Assembly: GCA_031275405.1 (NCBI GenBank)
Contig: JAISOV010000026.1
Location: 1-64,000, forward strand
Reading direction: 5' to 3'
Length of the DNA: 64,000 bases
Source: Clostridium sp.
GTDB taxonomy: Bacteria > Bacillota > Clostridia > Lachnospirales > Lachnospiraceae
Shown here: positions 53,316 through 62,203 of the stretch, piece by piece
Layout of the letters: each line of letters starts with the position of its first letter
Numbering within the stretch: the stretch's first letter is position 1
Notes under the pieces: model-generated
Database searches by the model: none
What the model was told of the DNA's origin: nothing
What the model saw: the letters and a program-made list of their open reading frames with translations, nothing else
Position numbers and translations under genes: made by a program

Positions 53316-54266
53316 ATGAGAAAGAACAGGAAAACCAGCATAAAGAAAGAACGTATCATCATGATCACCTCGTCAGCTCTGGTACTGGCGGCACTGACCA
53401 TGACCGGAGTTTATGTCAAGAATCAGTCCGCGCAGGTGGAGAATGACGGGTATCGTCTGGATTTTTCGGCATTGGAGGAAAGTCCGGCGGATAAATACGA
53501 GGAAATTACCCAGAATGCGGAACCGGCGGACATGGAAAAAGTAGCGGAAGCTGCTTTGGAGGCAGATCCGGCGCTGGACAACGATCTGGACTATGCGCCG
53601 CCGGTAGAGGAAGTGGGTTCCGGAGTCGTGGAAATACCGGGGCTGACGGACGGAAAGACGGTTCTTTCGCAAGAGGCGGGCGCCGATCTGGCTGGCAACA
53701 CGCCGATGGCGGATGAGGAACTGGCGGCGCTGGAAGAAGCGGCGGCGGAAGCAACGGCGGCGGAAGCGGCGGCGGAAGCAGTGGCGGAAACAGCCGAAGA
53801 AGATTCGGCGGACATGGCGGCAAACAGCCAAACCGTAGAAGTAGTAAAAGCGCTGCACTTCCCGCAGAACCTGATCCGACCCAGCGCGGGCGAGGTACTC
53901 ATTCCCTTTAGCATGGATAAAAGCGTCTATTTTGCCACGCTGGACGTGTATAAGTATCATCCGGCGGTAGTCCTTGCCGCCGTCGAGGGAGATCCGGTCA
54001 CTGCCTGTGCGGACGGCAAGGTGGCATACGGCTTCCAGAACGAAGAAATCGGAAACGGCATTGTCCTGGAGCTGGGGGACGGGTATCAGGCCATCTATGG
54101 ACAGCTGCGCGACATGACCGTCACGGACGGCGGCTATATAAACGCCGGAGAGGTGCTGGGCTTTGTGGCGGCGCCCACGAAATACTACAGCGTGGAGGGA
54201 ACCAATATCTTCTTCCAGTTGCAGAAAAACGGGGTACAGATAAATCCGGAGGAATATTTCCGTTAA
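53316..54266 (+). CDS. SpoIIQ-like membrane protein with degenerate LytM (M23) domain
   Basis: ATG 53316 follows AGGAGG by four bases. The 316-residue protein has a membrane segment (about 14-32), a Glu/Ala-rich stretch (about 125-180) and a C-terminal M23-like fold (VEGDPVTACADGKVAYG, GNGIVLELGDGYQAIYGQL, GEVLGFVAAPT). The zinc ligands are not intact: the usual HxH site reads NIFFQLQ. SpoIIQ of Bacillus is also inactive and serves as a channel partner of SpoIIIAH, so a structural sporulation role fits, next to the SpoIID-like gene. Confidence 0.8.
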   Translation: MRKNRKTSIKKERIIMITSSALVLAALTMTGVYVKNQSAQVENDGYRLDFSALEESPADKYEEITQNAEPADMEKVAEAALEADPALDNDLDYAPPVEEVGSGVVEIPGLTDGKTVLSQEAGADLAGNTPMADEELAALEEAAAEATAAEAAAEAVAETAEEDSADMAANSQTVEVVKALHFPQNLIRPSAGEVLIPFSMDKSVYFATLDVYKYHPAVVLAAVEGDPVTACADGKVAYGFQNEEIGNGIVLELGDGYQAIYGQLRDMTVTDGGYINAGEVLGFVAAPTKYYSVEGTNIFFQLQKNGVQINPEEYFR

Positions 54267-54280
54267 AAGGCGGAGGAAAA

Positions 54281-54313
54281 CTGCGGCAGGGCAGGAAGGC
54301 GCCACTGCCGCAG
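54281..54313 (+). terminator. Perfect 9-bp hairpin after the SpoIIQ-like gene
   Basis: CTGCGGCAG (54281-54289) pairs with CTGCCGCAG (54305-54313). No T tract follows, and it abuts element copy G, where it takes the place of the first hairpin. Confidence 0.4.
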
Positions 54314-54347
54314 CTTGATCAACCAAAGCGGGCAGAAGGGAGCAAGC
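54313..54347 (+). repeat. Dispersed hairpin/SD element, copy G (amidohydrolase leader)
   Basis: GCTTGATCAACCAAAGCGGG followed by CAGAAGGGAGCAAGC: the second half of the element, ending in the Shine-Dalgarno of the amidohydrolase. Confidence 0.65.
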
Positions 54348-55562
54348 ATGTACATCATCAACGGCAGAATCCTGACGATGGCGGACAGAGAGATAGAAAC
54401 GGGGATCATCCGCGCCTTGGATGGCAAGATCGTACAGGTGGGAAGCCGGGAAGAGATCCCTGTGACGCCGGACAAAGGGGAAACCGTCCTGGACGTATCC
54501 GGGGCGCTGGTGCTTCCGGGGCTGATAGAAGCTCACTGCCATATGGGAATCACGGAGGAAAAGAAAGGCGTGGAGGGAGACGACAGCAATGAAACGGTGA
54601 ATCCCATCACGCCCTATCTGCGGGCGATCGACGCGGTTCACTCCATGGACGCCGCCTTCGGCGACGCCGTCCGGGCTGGGATCACGGCCGCCATGATAGG
54701 GCCGGGCAGTTCCAACGTGGTGGGAGGGCAGTTCGCGGTTCTGAAAACCAAAGGCCGCCGGGTAGACGATCTGATCCTGAAAGCCCCGGCTGCCATGAAA
54801 GCCGCTTTTGGGGAGAATCCCAAAAGGAATTTTTCCGGACAGGAAAAAAGCCCCGTCACCCGCATGGCAATCGCCGGAATGCTGCGGCAGGAGCTGTCCG
54901 AAGCAAGGCAGTATCTCAAAAAAAAGGAAACGGCGTCCAGAAACGGAGAGGACTGGGAAGAAGACTTTACCAAAGAGCCTTGGATCCCCGTGCTGAAAAG
55001 AGAGATTCCCCTGAAAGCCCATGTACATAGGGTGGACGATATTTTTACGGCAATCCGGATCGCGAAAGAATTTCAGCTGAAACTGACCTTGGATCATTGC
55101 AGCGAGGGGCATCTGATCGCGGAGGAACTGGCGGCGGCGGGCTTTCCAGCGATCGTCGGGCCAGACCTGGCGAGCCGCAGTAAGATAGAAGTGCAGAATA
55201 TGGCGTTCAAGACGGCGGGAGTCCTGAACAAGGCGGGAGTCATGGTCGCGATCACGACCGATCATCCTGTGTCGTTAATCCAGTTTCTTCCATTATGTGC
55301 CGGGATGGCGGTCAAATCCGGCCTTCCTTTAGAAGAAGGCTACAAAGCGATCACGATTTACCCAGCGGTCATCTGCGGCGTAGAATCCCGGATCGGCAGC
55401 ATAGAAGTGGGGAAAGATGCGGATTTTGCCATCTTTGACGGGAATCCGATGGAGGTCTTCACGCAGACGCTTTATACGGTCATTGACGGGGAGGTCGCCT
55501 ACGACAGTTCCGACTTTTTTGCAAGAGGGGGTTTACCGGAAAAGAAGGATCGGTTACAATGA
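54348..55562 (+). CDS. Imidazolonepropionase-like amidohydrolase
   Basis: The 404-residue metal-dependent hydrolase has the HCHMG metal motif after VLPGLIEA, a His in LKAHVHRVDD, a His in TLDHCSEGH and the Asp of ITTDHPVS. The C-terminal YPAVICGVESRIGSIEVGKD is typical of cyclic amidohydrolases. Substrate unknown. I take ATG 54348 with GGGAGC five bases upstream, supplied by the repeat element. Confidence 0.88.
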   Translation: MYIINGRILTMADREIETGIIRALDGKIVQVGSREEIPVTPDKGETVLDVSGALVLPGLIEAHCHMGITEEKKGVEGDDSNETVNPITPYLRAIDAVHSMDAAFGDAVRAGITAAMIGPGSSNVVGGQFAVLKTKGRRVDDLILKAPAAMKAAFGENPKRNFSGQEKSPVTRMAIAGMLRQELSEARQYLKKKETASRNGEDWEEDFTKEPWIPVLKREIPLKAHVHRVDDIFTAIRIAKEFQLKLTLDHCSEGHLIAEELAAAGFPAIVGPDLASRSKIEVQNMAFKTAGVLNKAGVMVAITTDHPVSLIQFLPLCAGMAVKSGLPLEEGYKAITIYPAVICGVESRIGSIEVGKDADFAIFDGNPMEVFTQTLYTVIDGEVAYDSSDFFARGGLPEKKDRLQ

Positions 55563-55587
55563 ACATATTCAGCAAGAGCAGCTGAAT
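55561..55587 (+). repeat. ATTCAGC hairpin repeat, copy 4
   Basis: GAACATATTCAGCAAGAGCA followed by GCTGAAT, with one change in the loop compared with the 53-kb copies. It starts on the stop codon of the amidohydrolase. Confidence 0.75.
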
Positions 55588-55673
55588 AAGAACGGCATGG
55601 AAAATTTTTTCCGGCAAATATTTTTTCTTAAGAAAAAAGGCAATCTGGTGATCTGTCAAGAAGGAGGCGGGCG

Positions 55674-57149
55674 GTGGGAAAAGAACGGAAACGCCGGGTC
55701 ATTTTCGGCATGTTAAATGTTCTGCTGCTTGTATCCTGTGTTCCCGCGCCGGAAAAGGCGGAGGAAGGGGAGATCCCCTTGCAGATGGAGGAAGCGCCGG
55801 TGCTGGACTATACGCTTCCCAAGATGTATCCCTCCATCTGGGTGAACCGCAGGGGCTATGACGCCGACGCGGAGAAAATGGCTGTCCTGAACGGCGCAGA
55901 TCTTCCCGACACTTTCCGTCTGGTGGAAAAAGCCACCGGGGAAGTCGTGTATACCGGAGCGGTGGAAAAAGGGAGGTATTACGATACCGGGAAAGAATAT
56001 AATAGTTATGGAAATTTTACGGAATTTACCCAGGAGGGAGAATACTACATAGAATGTGCGATCGTCGGGCGGTCGTATCCTTTCCGGATCGGGAACAGGC
56101 TGACCCGGGAGCTGATGACCGAGGTGGAAGATGATATTCGCAAGGCAGCGTCCACCGAGGGATTGCCTTTTGCAAAAGGCGCTTCGGGGGAAATCGGTAC
56201 CAAAACGCGGGATGGGCGGATCGTGCAAAGCCTGGTTCTCCTGCTGGCCTATGAACTGTATCCGGATACCTTTGGCGATCAGGACGGGAACCAGGTGCCG
56301 GATCTTCTGGAAACCCTGACGGAGATGGTAAAGAGCCTGCGAACCTTGCAGGATCCCCGCACCGGAGAAGCGCCAGGCTGTCATTACGCCTATGCGGCGG
56401 TGCTTGCCAAGTATAGCTATCTGTACCAGAAATGCGACGGCGCTTACGCGACGGAATGCCTGAATCTGGCGGATCAGGCATGGCGTTTCGGAGAAAAGAC
56501 AAGAACCGGGCAGGAATCGGAGCCGGAAGAAGCCTACCGTATGCTGGCGGCGGCAGAGCTTTACCGCGCCACCGGGGGGTATCAGTACCGTGCCGTCGTA
56601 CTGGAAGATGGGGCAGCCATGCAGACGGCGGACAGCAGCGCAAACGGGCAGACGGTAAGCGCAAACGGGCAGACGACAGACAGCGGTATCCTGTCTAAAG
56701 AAAACCGAATTTGGAACCTGGCCAAAATCACCTACATTTCCACGAAGCAAAGAGTGGATGTGAACTTGTGCAACTCTTTTATCAGAGGGCTTATGCGGGA
56801 AGCAGAGGATATTGTGGCGAGAATAGCAGAACTTAATGCTTTTGCCGGGGACGCGTCAGCCCAAGGACGGCAAGATCCGGCAAGCCTTACAACGGAAGAG
56901 ACGGACGATCTGGTGTGGGATCTCATTCTGCTGACCGTGGTGGAATATATCATTGCCAACCATGAATATGATCAGGTCATCGAAGCGCGTTACCACTATT
57001 TCATGGGCCGTAATCCACAGTCGTACTGCTTCTGGGAGCCGGATCCGGCGGAAGCGTCCGCAGAGGAAGGGGAAATCCGGATACCGGAAAACCCGGTCTG
57101 GACGGCGGGTTTTCTGATGATTTTGAGTAAAATGGCAGCCGGCGGATAA
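55674..57149 (+). CDS. GH9-like lipoprotein, probably without catalytic site
   Basis: The gene starts with GTG 55674 after AAGGAGG. A lipobox (LLLVSC) precedes an N-terminal Ig-like domain of the cellulase type (about 50-145: IWVNRRGYDADAEKMAVL, GNFTEFTQEGEYYIECA) and an alpha-helical barrel-like part ending HYFMGRNPQSYCFWEPDP. GH9 enzymes normally carry GGWYDAGD with the catalytic Asp; I find no such motif. It may be a glycan-binding surface protein. Two 15-bp NGQT repeats lie at about 56640-56672. Confidence 0.65.
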   Translation: MGKERKRRVIFGMLNVLLLVSCVPAPEKAEEGEIPLQMEEAPVLDYTLPKMYPSIWVNRRGYDADAEKMAVLNGADLPDTFRLVEKATGEVVYTGAVEKGRYYDTGKEYNSYGNFTEFTQEGEYYIECAIVGRSYPFRIGNRLTRELMTEVEDDIRKAASTEGLPFAKGASGEIGTKTRDGRIVQSLVLLLAYELYPDTFGDQDGNQVPDLLETLTEMVKSLRTLQDPRTGEAPGCHYAYAAVLAKYSYLYQKCDGAYATECLNLADQAWRFGEKTRTGQESEPEEAYRMLAAAELYRATGGYQYRAVVLEDGAAMQTADSSANGQTVSANGQTTDSGILSKENRIWNLAKITYISTKQRVDVNLCNSFIRGLMREAEDIVARIAELNAFAGDASAQGRQDPASLTTEETDDLVWDLILLTVVEYIIANHEYDQVIEARYHYFMGRNPQSYCFWEPDPAEASAEEGEIRIPENPVWTAGFLMILSKMAAGG

Positions 57150-57160
57150 GGAAAGCCTCC

Positions 57161-57193
57161 TTGATAGGGCAAAGCGGGCAGATAGGAGCAGCC
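57161..57193 (+). repeat. Dispersed hairpin/SD element, copy F (ddl leader)
   Basis: TTGATAGGGCAAAGCGGGCA followed by GATAGGAGCAGCC matches the end of copy A and provides the ddl Shine-Dalgarno. Confidence 0.7.
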
Positions 57194-58237
57194 ATGAAAA
57201 GGAAGATTGTAGTATTGGCAGGAGGAACGAGCGCGGAAAGGGATGTATCCTTGAGTTCCGGCAGCATGGTTTATAAAGCGCTGAAAAAACGAGGATATCG
57301 GGCGATCCTCGTGGATGTCTATCTGGGATATGACGGGGACTGTGACCGCGCCTTTGAAAGCGACAGAGACTGGGCGGAAGGAATCGAAGACATTACGGAG
57401 ACCAGTCCGGATCTGGAGCGGATCAGGCAAGCACGGCAGGGAGACCATCGGGATTTTTTCGGACGCGGGGTGCTGAAACTCTGCCGAATAGCGGACGTGG
57501 TCTTTCTGGCGTTACACGGGGCAAACGGCGAAGACGGCAAGGTTCAGGCCTGCTTTGAACTGATGGGGATCCGTTATACGGGTACAGGGTTTGTCAGTTC
57601 CGCCATCGCGATGGACAAAGGGCTTACCAAGGACATTTTCCGGGCATACCAGATTCCGGCCCCGACGGGGATCCGGCTATGGCAAGGCAAGGAAGAAAGT
57701 TGCAGGATACCCTTTCCCTGTATCGTGAAAACGGTCTGCGGCGGCTCCAGCGTAGGCGTGTTCCTTGTCCGCAACGAGGAAGAGTACGAACGCGCCCGGA
57801 AAGAAGCGTTTGGCTATGGCAAGGAACTGATCATAGAGCAGTACATAGAGGGGCGTGAGTTTTCCGTAGGGGTTCTGGGCGGCAAGGCGCTGCCCGTGAT
57901 CGAAATCGCGCCTAAGCAGGGCTTCTATGATTATAAAAATAAATACCAGGCTGGCAGTACCGTAGAAACCTGCCCGGCACAGCTTTCACAGGAACAGACG
58001 CAAGCCTTGCAGGAAATGGCTGAAAAAGTATTTTCGGTTCTGCGTATGAGCAGTTACGCCAGAATGGATTTTCGCATGAATCCCGAAGGAGAAATCTTCT
58101 GCCTGGAAGCGAATTCGCTTCCAGGCATGACGCCGCTGTCACTGCTTCCCCAGGAAGCGGCGGCGGCGGGGATGGATTTTGAGGACTTATGCGAAGAAAT
58201 CATCCGGCTGTCGCTACAGGACGGCGGAAGCTCATAA
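57194..58237 (+). CDS. ddl: D-alanine--D-alanine ligase
   Basis: The 347-residue ATP-grasp enzyme joins two D-Ala for peptidoglycan. GGTSAERDVSLSSG at the start, LALHGANGEDGKVQACFELM, VKTVCGGSSVGVF, YDYKNKY in the omega loop and the C-terminal ARMDFRMNPEGEIFCLEANS with SLPGMT are visible. The Tyr of YDYKNKY marks a D-Ala:D-Ala and not a D-Ala:D-Lac enzyme. I take ATG 57194, five bases after TAGGAG. murF follows after 46 bp. Confidence 0.94.
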   Translation: MKRKIVVLAGGTSAERDVSLSSGSMVYKALKKRGYRAILVDVYLGYDGDCDRAFESDRDWAEGIEDITETSPDLERIRQARQGDHRDFFGRGVLKLCRIADVVFLALHGANGEDGKVQACFELMGIRYTGTGFVSSAIAMDKGLTKDIFRAYQIPAPTGIRLWQGKEESCRIPFPCIVKTVCGGSSVGVFLVRNEEEYERARKEAFGYGKELIIEQYIEGREFSVGVLGGKALPVIEIAPKQGFYDYKNKYQAGSTVETCPAQLSQEQTQALQEMAEKVFSVLRMSSYARMDFRMNPEGEIFCLEANSLPGMTPLSLLPQEAAAAGMDFEDLCEEIIRLSLQDGGSS

Positions 58238-58283
58238 AAGAGCCGAAACAGCCGCCTGTCATGAAAACACGAGGAATGCAAGT

Positions 58284-59834
58284 ATGCGGCAAATGAGTTT
58301 AGGAAATCTGAAAAAGGTCTGCGGGGGAGAGCTTTTTCTGCCGGATCCAGGAACGGATGGCGGCAGGATCATTGCGGATCGCCTGTCTGTAACAGAAGAA
58401 ACGCAAATCACCTGTGCCGTGCTGGATTCCCGGCTGATAGAACCAGGCGGCTTGTTCTTTGCCGTAAAAGGAGAGCGGACAGACGGACATCAGTTCATCC
58501 TTTCAGTATTTGAAAAAGAGGCGTCTTGCGTCGTCACGGAGAAAACGCCGCAGGAGGTGGAGGAAGAATATGGGACTCCATCCTCGCGGTGGGGAGCGTA
58601 TCTTTTGGTGGAAGATTCTCTGTTGGCGCTGAAACAGGCGGCGGAATTTTACCGACGGGCGCTTCACATCCCGGTCGTCGGCATTACGGGCAGCGTCGGC
58701 AAGACCAGCACGAAGGAGTTTGTTGCGGCGGTGCTGTCCGAAAAATACAAGGTGCTGAAAACGGAGGGAAATTACAACAATGAAATAGGACTGCCGCTGA
58801 CTCTGCTGCGGATTCGGGATTATCACGAAGCCGCGGTGGTGGAAATGGGGATCAGTGATTTCGGGGAAATGAGCAGACTGGGCAGGATCGCAAGACCTGA
58901 CATCTGTGTCATCACGAATATCGGTCAATGCCATCTGGAAAACTTAAAATCCCGTGACGGGATTTTAAGGGCAAAAACGGAGATCTTTGAGTATCTTTCC
59001 CCGGAAGGGAAGGTCTGCTTAAACGGCGATGATGATAAGCTGTCCGCGATTACGCAGGTCAAAGGGCGGATACGCCCCCGGTTCTTTGGAATCGGCGCGG
59101 GAACAGAACCAAGGAAAGAGGTGTATCTCTCCGATGTGGTAAGCAAAGGGCTGTTGGGCAGTGACGGGATTCTCCATATGCGGACGAGAGACGCGGAGGG
59201 GGAGGACGCAGTTCCCGTCCATGTCGCGCTATCGGGGGAGGATCTGCCCGGGGAACAGGAAAGCGCAGTCTTCGTCCATATCCCTCTGCCGGGGGAGCAT
59301 ATGGTCAGAAACGCGGCGGCGGCGGCCTGTGTGGGCGGCTGCCTGGCTCTTGCGCCGGAACAGATAGCGGAGGGCCTTGCAAAAGTCCTGCCCCTCGGCG
59401 GACGCGGCAGTCTGATCCCCCTGCCTTGCGGCACTTTGATTGACGACTGTTATAATGCCAACCCCATATCGGTCAAGGCCTCCATTGATCTGCTTGCCAC
59501 GGTGGATACGTTCAAGACGGCAATCCTAGGGGATATGCTGGAACTGGGGGAACATTCCGGCGAAATGCACCGGGATGTGGGAAAGTATGCGGCGCAGACC
59601 GGACTGGATGAAATCATCTGTATCGGAGAGAATGCAAAGCAGATCTACGAGGGGGCGGCGGCAGAGGAAACACCGAACGGGAAACGGAGCTACTATCCCA
59701 CAAAACAGGCTTTCCTGCGGAAGCTGTCGGAAACTCCCGGACTGGTACAGAGGGCAAAAGAAAACACGATTTTAGTCAAAGCGTCACATGGCATGGGGTT
59801 TGCGGAAATTGTGGACGCACTTAGAGCCGACTGA
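58284..59834 (+). CDS. murF: UDP-MurNAc-tripeptide--D-Ala-D-Ala ligase
   Basis: MurF adds the D-Ala-D-Ala made by the ddl product to UDP-MurNAc-tripeptide. The ATP loop ITGSVGKTSTKEF (136-142), NYNNEIGLPLTLL, MGISDFGEM and DDCYNANPISVKASIDLLAT are characteristic. At 516 residues it is longer than most MurF, with extra sequence near residues 285-345. ATG 58284 is chosen with GAGGA nine bases upstream. The 3' end is partly duplicated downstream. Confidence 0.94.
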   Translation: MRQMSLGNLKKVCGGELFLPDPGTDGGRIIADRLSVTEETQITCAVLDSRLIEPGGLFFAVKGERTDGHQFILSVFEKEASCVVTEKTPQEVEEEYGTPSSRWGAYLLVEDSLLALKQAAEFYRRALHIPVVGITGSVGKTSTKEFVAAVLSEKYKVLKTEGNYNNEIGLPLTLLRIRDYHEAAVVEMGISDFGEMSRLGRIARPDICVITNIGQCHLENLKSRDGILRAKTEIFEYLSPEGKVCLNGDDDKLSAITQVKGRIRPRFFGIGAGTEPRKEVYLSDVVSKGLLGSDGILHMRTRDAEGEDAVPVHVALSGEDLPGEQESAVFVHIPLPGEHMVRNAAAAACVGGCLALAPEQIAEGLAKVLPLGGRGSLIPLPCGTLIDDCYNANPISVKASIDLLATVDTFKTAILGDMLELGEHSGEMHRDVGKYAAQTGLDEIICIGENAKQIYEGAAAEETPNGKRSYYPTKQAFLRKLSETPGLVQRAKENTILVKASHGMGFAEIVDALRAD

Positions 59835-59942
59835 TGTTTTCGGCGGCGTCTAAGATGGATCAGGCGCAAAGAGGAAATCTGCGCGATCCTGGACGTGCTT
59901 AGGAACGGCTGATGTTTTCCGGCGGCGGCTAAGACAAATGGA
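59812..59942 (+). repeat. Imperfect duplication of the murF 3' end
   Basis: 59812-59859 and 59890-59942 align over about 48-53 bp (GGACG-, CTTAG, CTGATGTTTT, CGGCGGC, TAAGA, TGGA blocks), including the murF stop. The second copy reads ILDVLRNG-stop where murF ends IVDALRAD-stop. Confidence 0.65.
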
Positions 59943-61703
59943 ATGGATAAGACAGATAAGACGGAAAGGAACGGGAAATTGGGGATGAAGTCATTATTAC
60001 GGCGTTTTACGGGCTTTGGCATAAGCCTGCTGGGAAGTATTTTTCTTGGAACCGGCTGCGGGCAGAAAGAAGAGCCTGTTTATGAAGAGTTCCTGGTAGT
60101 AGACGTATTCGACACGCTTGCAAACTACCAAGGCCTACAGTCCGGCTGGTATGCGAAACTGATCCGGGAAAAATTCAATATGCAGTTCAACATCATTGCC
60201 CCGAACGTGGCGGGCGGAGGGGATACCCTTTATCAGATGCGCGTGACCTCCGGTAATCTGGGCGACATCATCATCTGCAGCGGCGAACGGGGAGACCTTC
60301 AGAACATGATAAACGCCGGACTTCTATATGATATGAGTTCCCTTCTGGAGGGGAAGGAGATCCTGGCGTACCGGAAAGCCATTGAGTCTTTGCAGGAATC
60401 CGTCGCGCAGGAGGGGATTTACGCCATACCCAGCGAGGTAAGCAGGCTCTCCGCGGACACGCCCAGTGAAGCCTTGGAACCGAATTACGGCCCCTATCTG
60501 CGGTGGGATATTTATAAGAAAATCGGCTACCCGCAGATTACGGATCTGGATTCCCTGCTGGAGGTTCTGGAGCAGATGCAGAAAGCGGCGCCTGTCGCCG
60601 ATAACGGGAACAAGACTTATGCGTTTTCCCTTTTCAAGGACTGGGATGGCAACCTGATGAGCAACGCCAAACAGCCCGGCTGTTTTTACGGCTATGACGA
60701 AATCGGTTTTGTACTGGCGAAGGCGGACGGAAGCGATTACCAGGATATTCTGGAGAAAGACTCCTGGTATCTGAAAGCCTTGCGCCTTTTCTACGAAGCC
60801 AACCGCCGGGGTCTGCTGGATCCGGATTCCCCGGTTCAGAATTATGAGGAGCTGTTTGAAAAATATCAGCAAGGGGAGGTCTTGTTTTCCTTCTGGCCGT
60901 GGCTGGGGCAGTCCGCCTATAATACGGAGGAGCATACGCGGGAGGGGAAAGGGTTCATGGCGGCGCCCATGGCGGACATGCAGATCTTTTCTTATGGCTG
61001 CAACCCGGAGGGGAACCACAAGCTGCTCATCGCGATCGGCAGCCAGGCCAAAGATCCCGAACGGCTGGCGGATTTCATCGACTGGCTTTATTCGCCTGAA
61101 GGGATCATGATCAGCGGAGCAAAGCGAAGCGGAGGAATGGCCGGCCCGCAGGGGCTTACCTGGGAGATACAGGACGGAATGCCCGTGCTGACCGAGTTCG
61201 GCCGTCGCGCGTTTTACAGCAGCGAGGCCCAGCTGCCGGAAGAATGGGGCGCGGGCAAGTGGAGCGACGGCCTGTGCGAACTGAATTATTCTCCGGTCGC
61301 GCAGGCCGAAATATCTCCCTCCGGCTTTTCTTATGCTTACAGCCTGTGGGATTCCGTGCGCAGCGAGGAAGAAACCACGCTCCAGAGAGAGTGGAAAGAA
61401 TACATGGACGCGGAGCATACGATGGATTATCTGAAAAAGAACGGCCAGCTGCTGGTGGCGCCCGGGTGCAGTTTTGCCATACCGGAGGAATCCATGGAAA
61501 TCGCGGCAAAAAGGTCGCAATGCAAGAATGTGATCGTGGACTCTTCCTGGAAACTGGTGTATGCGGCCAGCGAGGAAGAGTTTCAGAAGATTTACCGGGA
61601 GATGGTGACTGCGGCGAATGATCTGGGGTATCAGGACGTGCTTGCCTTGGATCTGGAAAATGCCCGTCTGCAGAATGAATACCGGGAAAAAGCCTTGCGC
61701 TGA
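59943..61703 (+). CDS. Extracellular solute-binding lipoprotein
   Basis: The 586-residue protein has a lipobox (FLGTGC) and the fold of large Clostridial sugar- or peptide-binding proteins: LANYQGLQSGWYAKLIREKF, GDIIICSGERGDLQ, YLRWDIYKKIGYPQITDLDS, GFMAAPMADMQIFSYG and DPERLADFIDWLYSPEGI. No permease lies beside it, so it may serve a distant transporter. The start is uncertain: ATG 59943 and ATG 59985 (MKSLLRRFTG, directly before the signal) both lack a well-spaced Shine-Dalgarno. Confidence 0.85.
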   Translation: MDKTDKTERNGKLGMKSLLRRFTGFGISLLGSIFLGTGCGQKEEPVYEEFLVVDVFDTLANYQGLQSGWYAKLIREKFNMQFNIIAPNVAGGGDTLYQMRVTSGNLGDIIICSGERGDLQNMINAGLLYDMSSLLEGKEILAYRKAIESLQESVAQEGIYAIPSEVSRLSADTPSEALEPNYGPYLRWDIYKKIGYPQITDLDSLLEVLEQMQKAAPVADNGNKTYAFSLFKDWDGNLMSNAKQPGCFYGYDEIGFVLAKADGSDYQDILEKDSWYLKALRLFYEANRRGLLDPDSPVQNYEELFEKYQQGEVLFSFWPWLGQSAYNTEEHTREGKGFMAAPMADMQIFSYGCNPEGNHKLLIAIGSQAKDPERLADFIDWLYSPEGIMISGAKRSGGMAGPQGLTWEIQDGMPVLTEFGRRAFYSSEAQLPEEWGAGKWSDGLCELNYSPVAQAEISPSGFSYAYSLWDSVRSEEETTLQREWKEYMDAEHTMDYLKKNGQLLVAPGCSFAIPEESMEIAAKRSQCKNVIVDSSWKLVYAASEEEFQKIYREMVTAANDLGYQDVLALDLENARLQNEYREKALR

Positions 61704-61894
61704 AAAAATCCGCATGGCCTGATCCCATTCTTCTGAAAAGCTGTGCCGCAAGCTCTTTTACAGGAGCGTCAGCCTGGATACGCAGGCTTGCCTTTGTGGC
61801 CGCTATGGCGTCGCCTTCTCAGGAAAGACTTGTCGATCATACGATACGCGATAAGCCGCATACCGCTTTTTTAGGCCATTGTGAATATACGGCG

Positions 61895-61960
61895 TTATTT
61901 TTTGAATGATTTTCCTTGCTGCGTTTCCTTTTGCTTCATGGTGTTTTGATCTTGACCCAT
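61895..61960 (-). CDS. Candidate 21-residue basic peptide
   Basis: Leftward ATG 61960-61958 follows GAGAGGA by seven bases and reads MGQDQNTMKQKETQQGKSFK plus a final Lys, then TAA. The product is hydrophilic and rich in Gln and Lys. No homologue is recognised. It could be chance. Confidence 0.3.
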   Translation of the reverse strand: MGQDQNTMKQKETQQGKSFKK

Positions 61961-62121
61961 CGTGCTATCCTCTCCCTGCTGTGCGCGCAGACCTCCTTCT
62001 AAATCGGGACTTTGAATGGTAAAGTATGGAATATAGAGACGGATCGGCATAAAAAGGACAAATCATCCCAAAATCGGACAAAAAAGAGCAAAATTATTAT
62101 TTTTAGAAAATTACAGAAATG

Positions 62122-62150
62122 TTGAAAGAAGCTAGAGTTTATGGTAAACT
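62122..62150 (+). promoter_or_regulatory. Promoter of the LytTR regulator
   Basis: TTGAAA (62122-62127), 17 bp, TAAACT (62145-62150), about 50 bp before the start. Confidence 0.55.
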
Positions 62151-62203
62151 ATTGTCGGAATAAGTAAAAGTGGAAAGTCTTACGAGAAAGGATGGGTATC
62201 ATT

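Larger units (their letters stand above)
61704..62203. other. Long upstream region of the LytTR regulator
   Basis: Besides a candidate 21-codon leftward gene and the promoter at 62122, it holds an AGCCTG-N6-CAGGCT hairpin near 61770 and AT-rich sequence. I see no AgrD-like peptide gene. Confidence 0.5.

Noticed and set aside
53373..55265. 630-codon leftward open frame across the SpoIIQ-like and amidohydrolase genes
   Set aside because: It crosses two well-supported rightward genes and their intergenic repeat; composition artefact.
61801..61940. Leftward frame reading ARKIIQKITPYIHNGLKKRY
   Set aside because: It has no start codon after an upstream stop and no family match; not supported as a gene.
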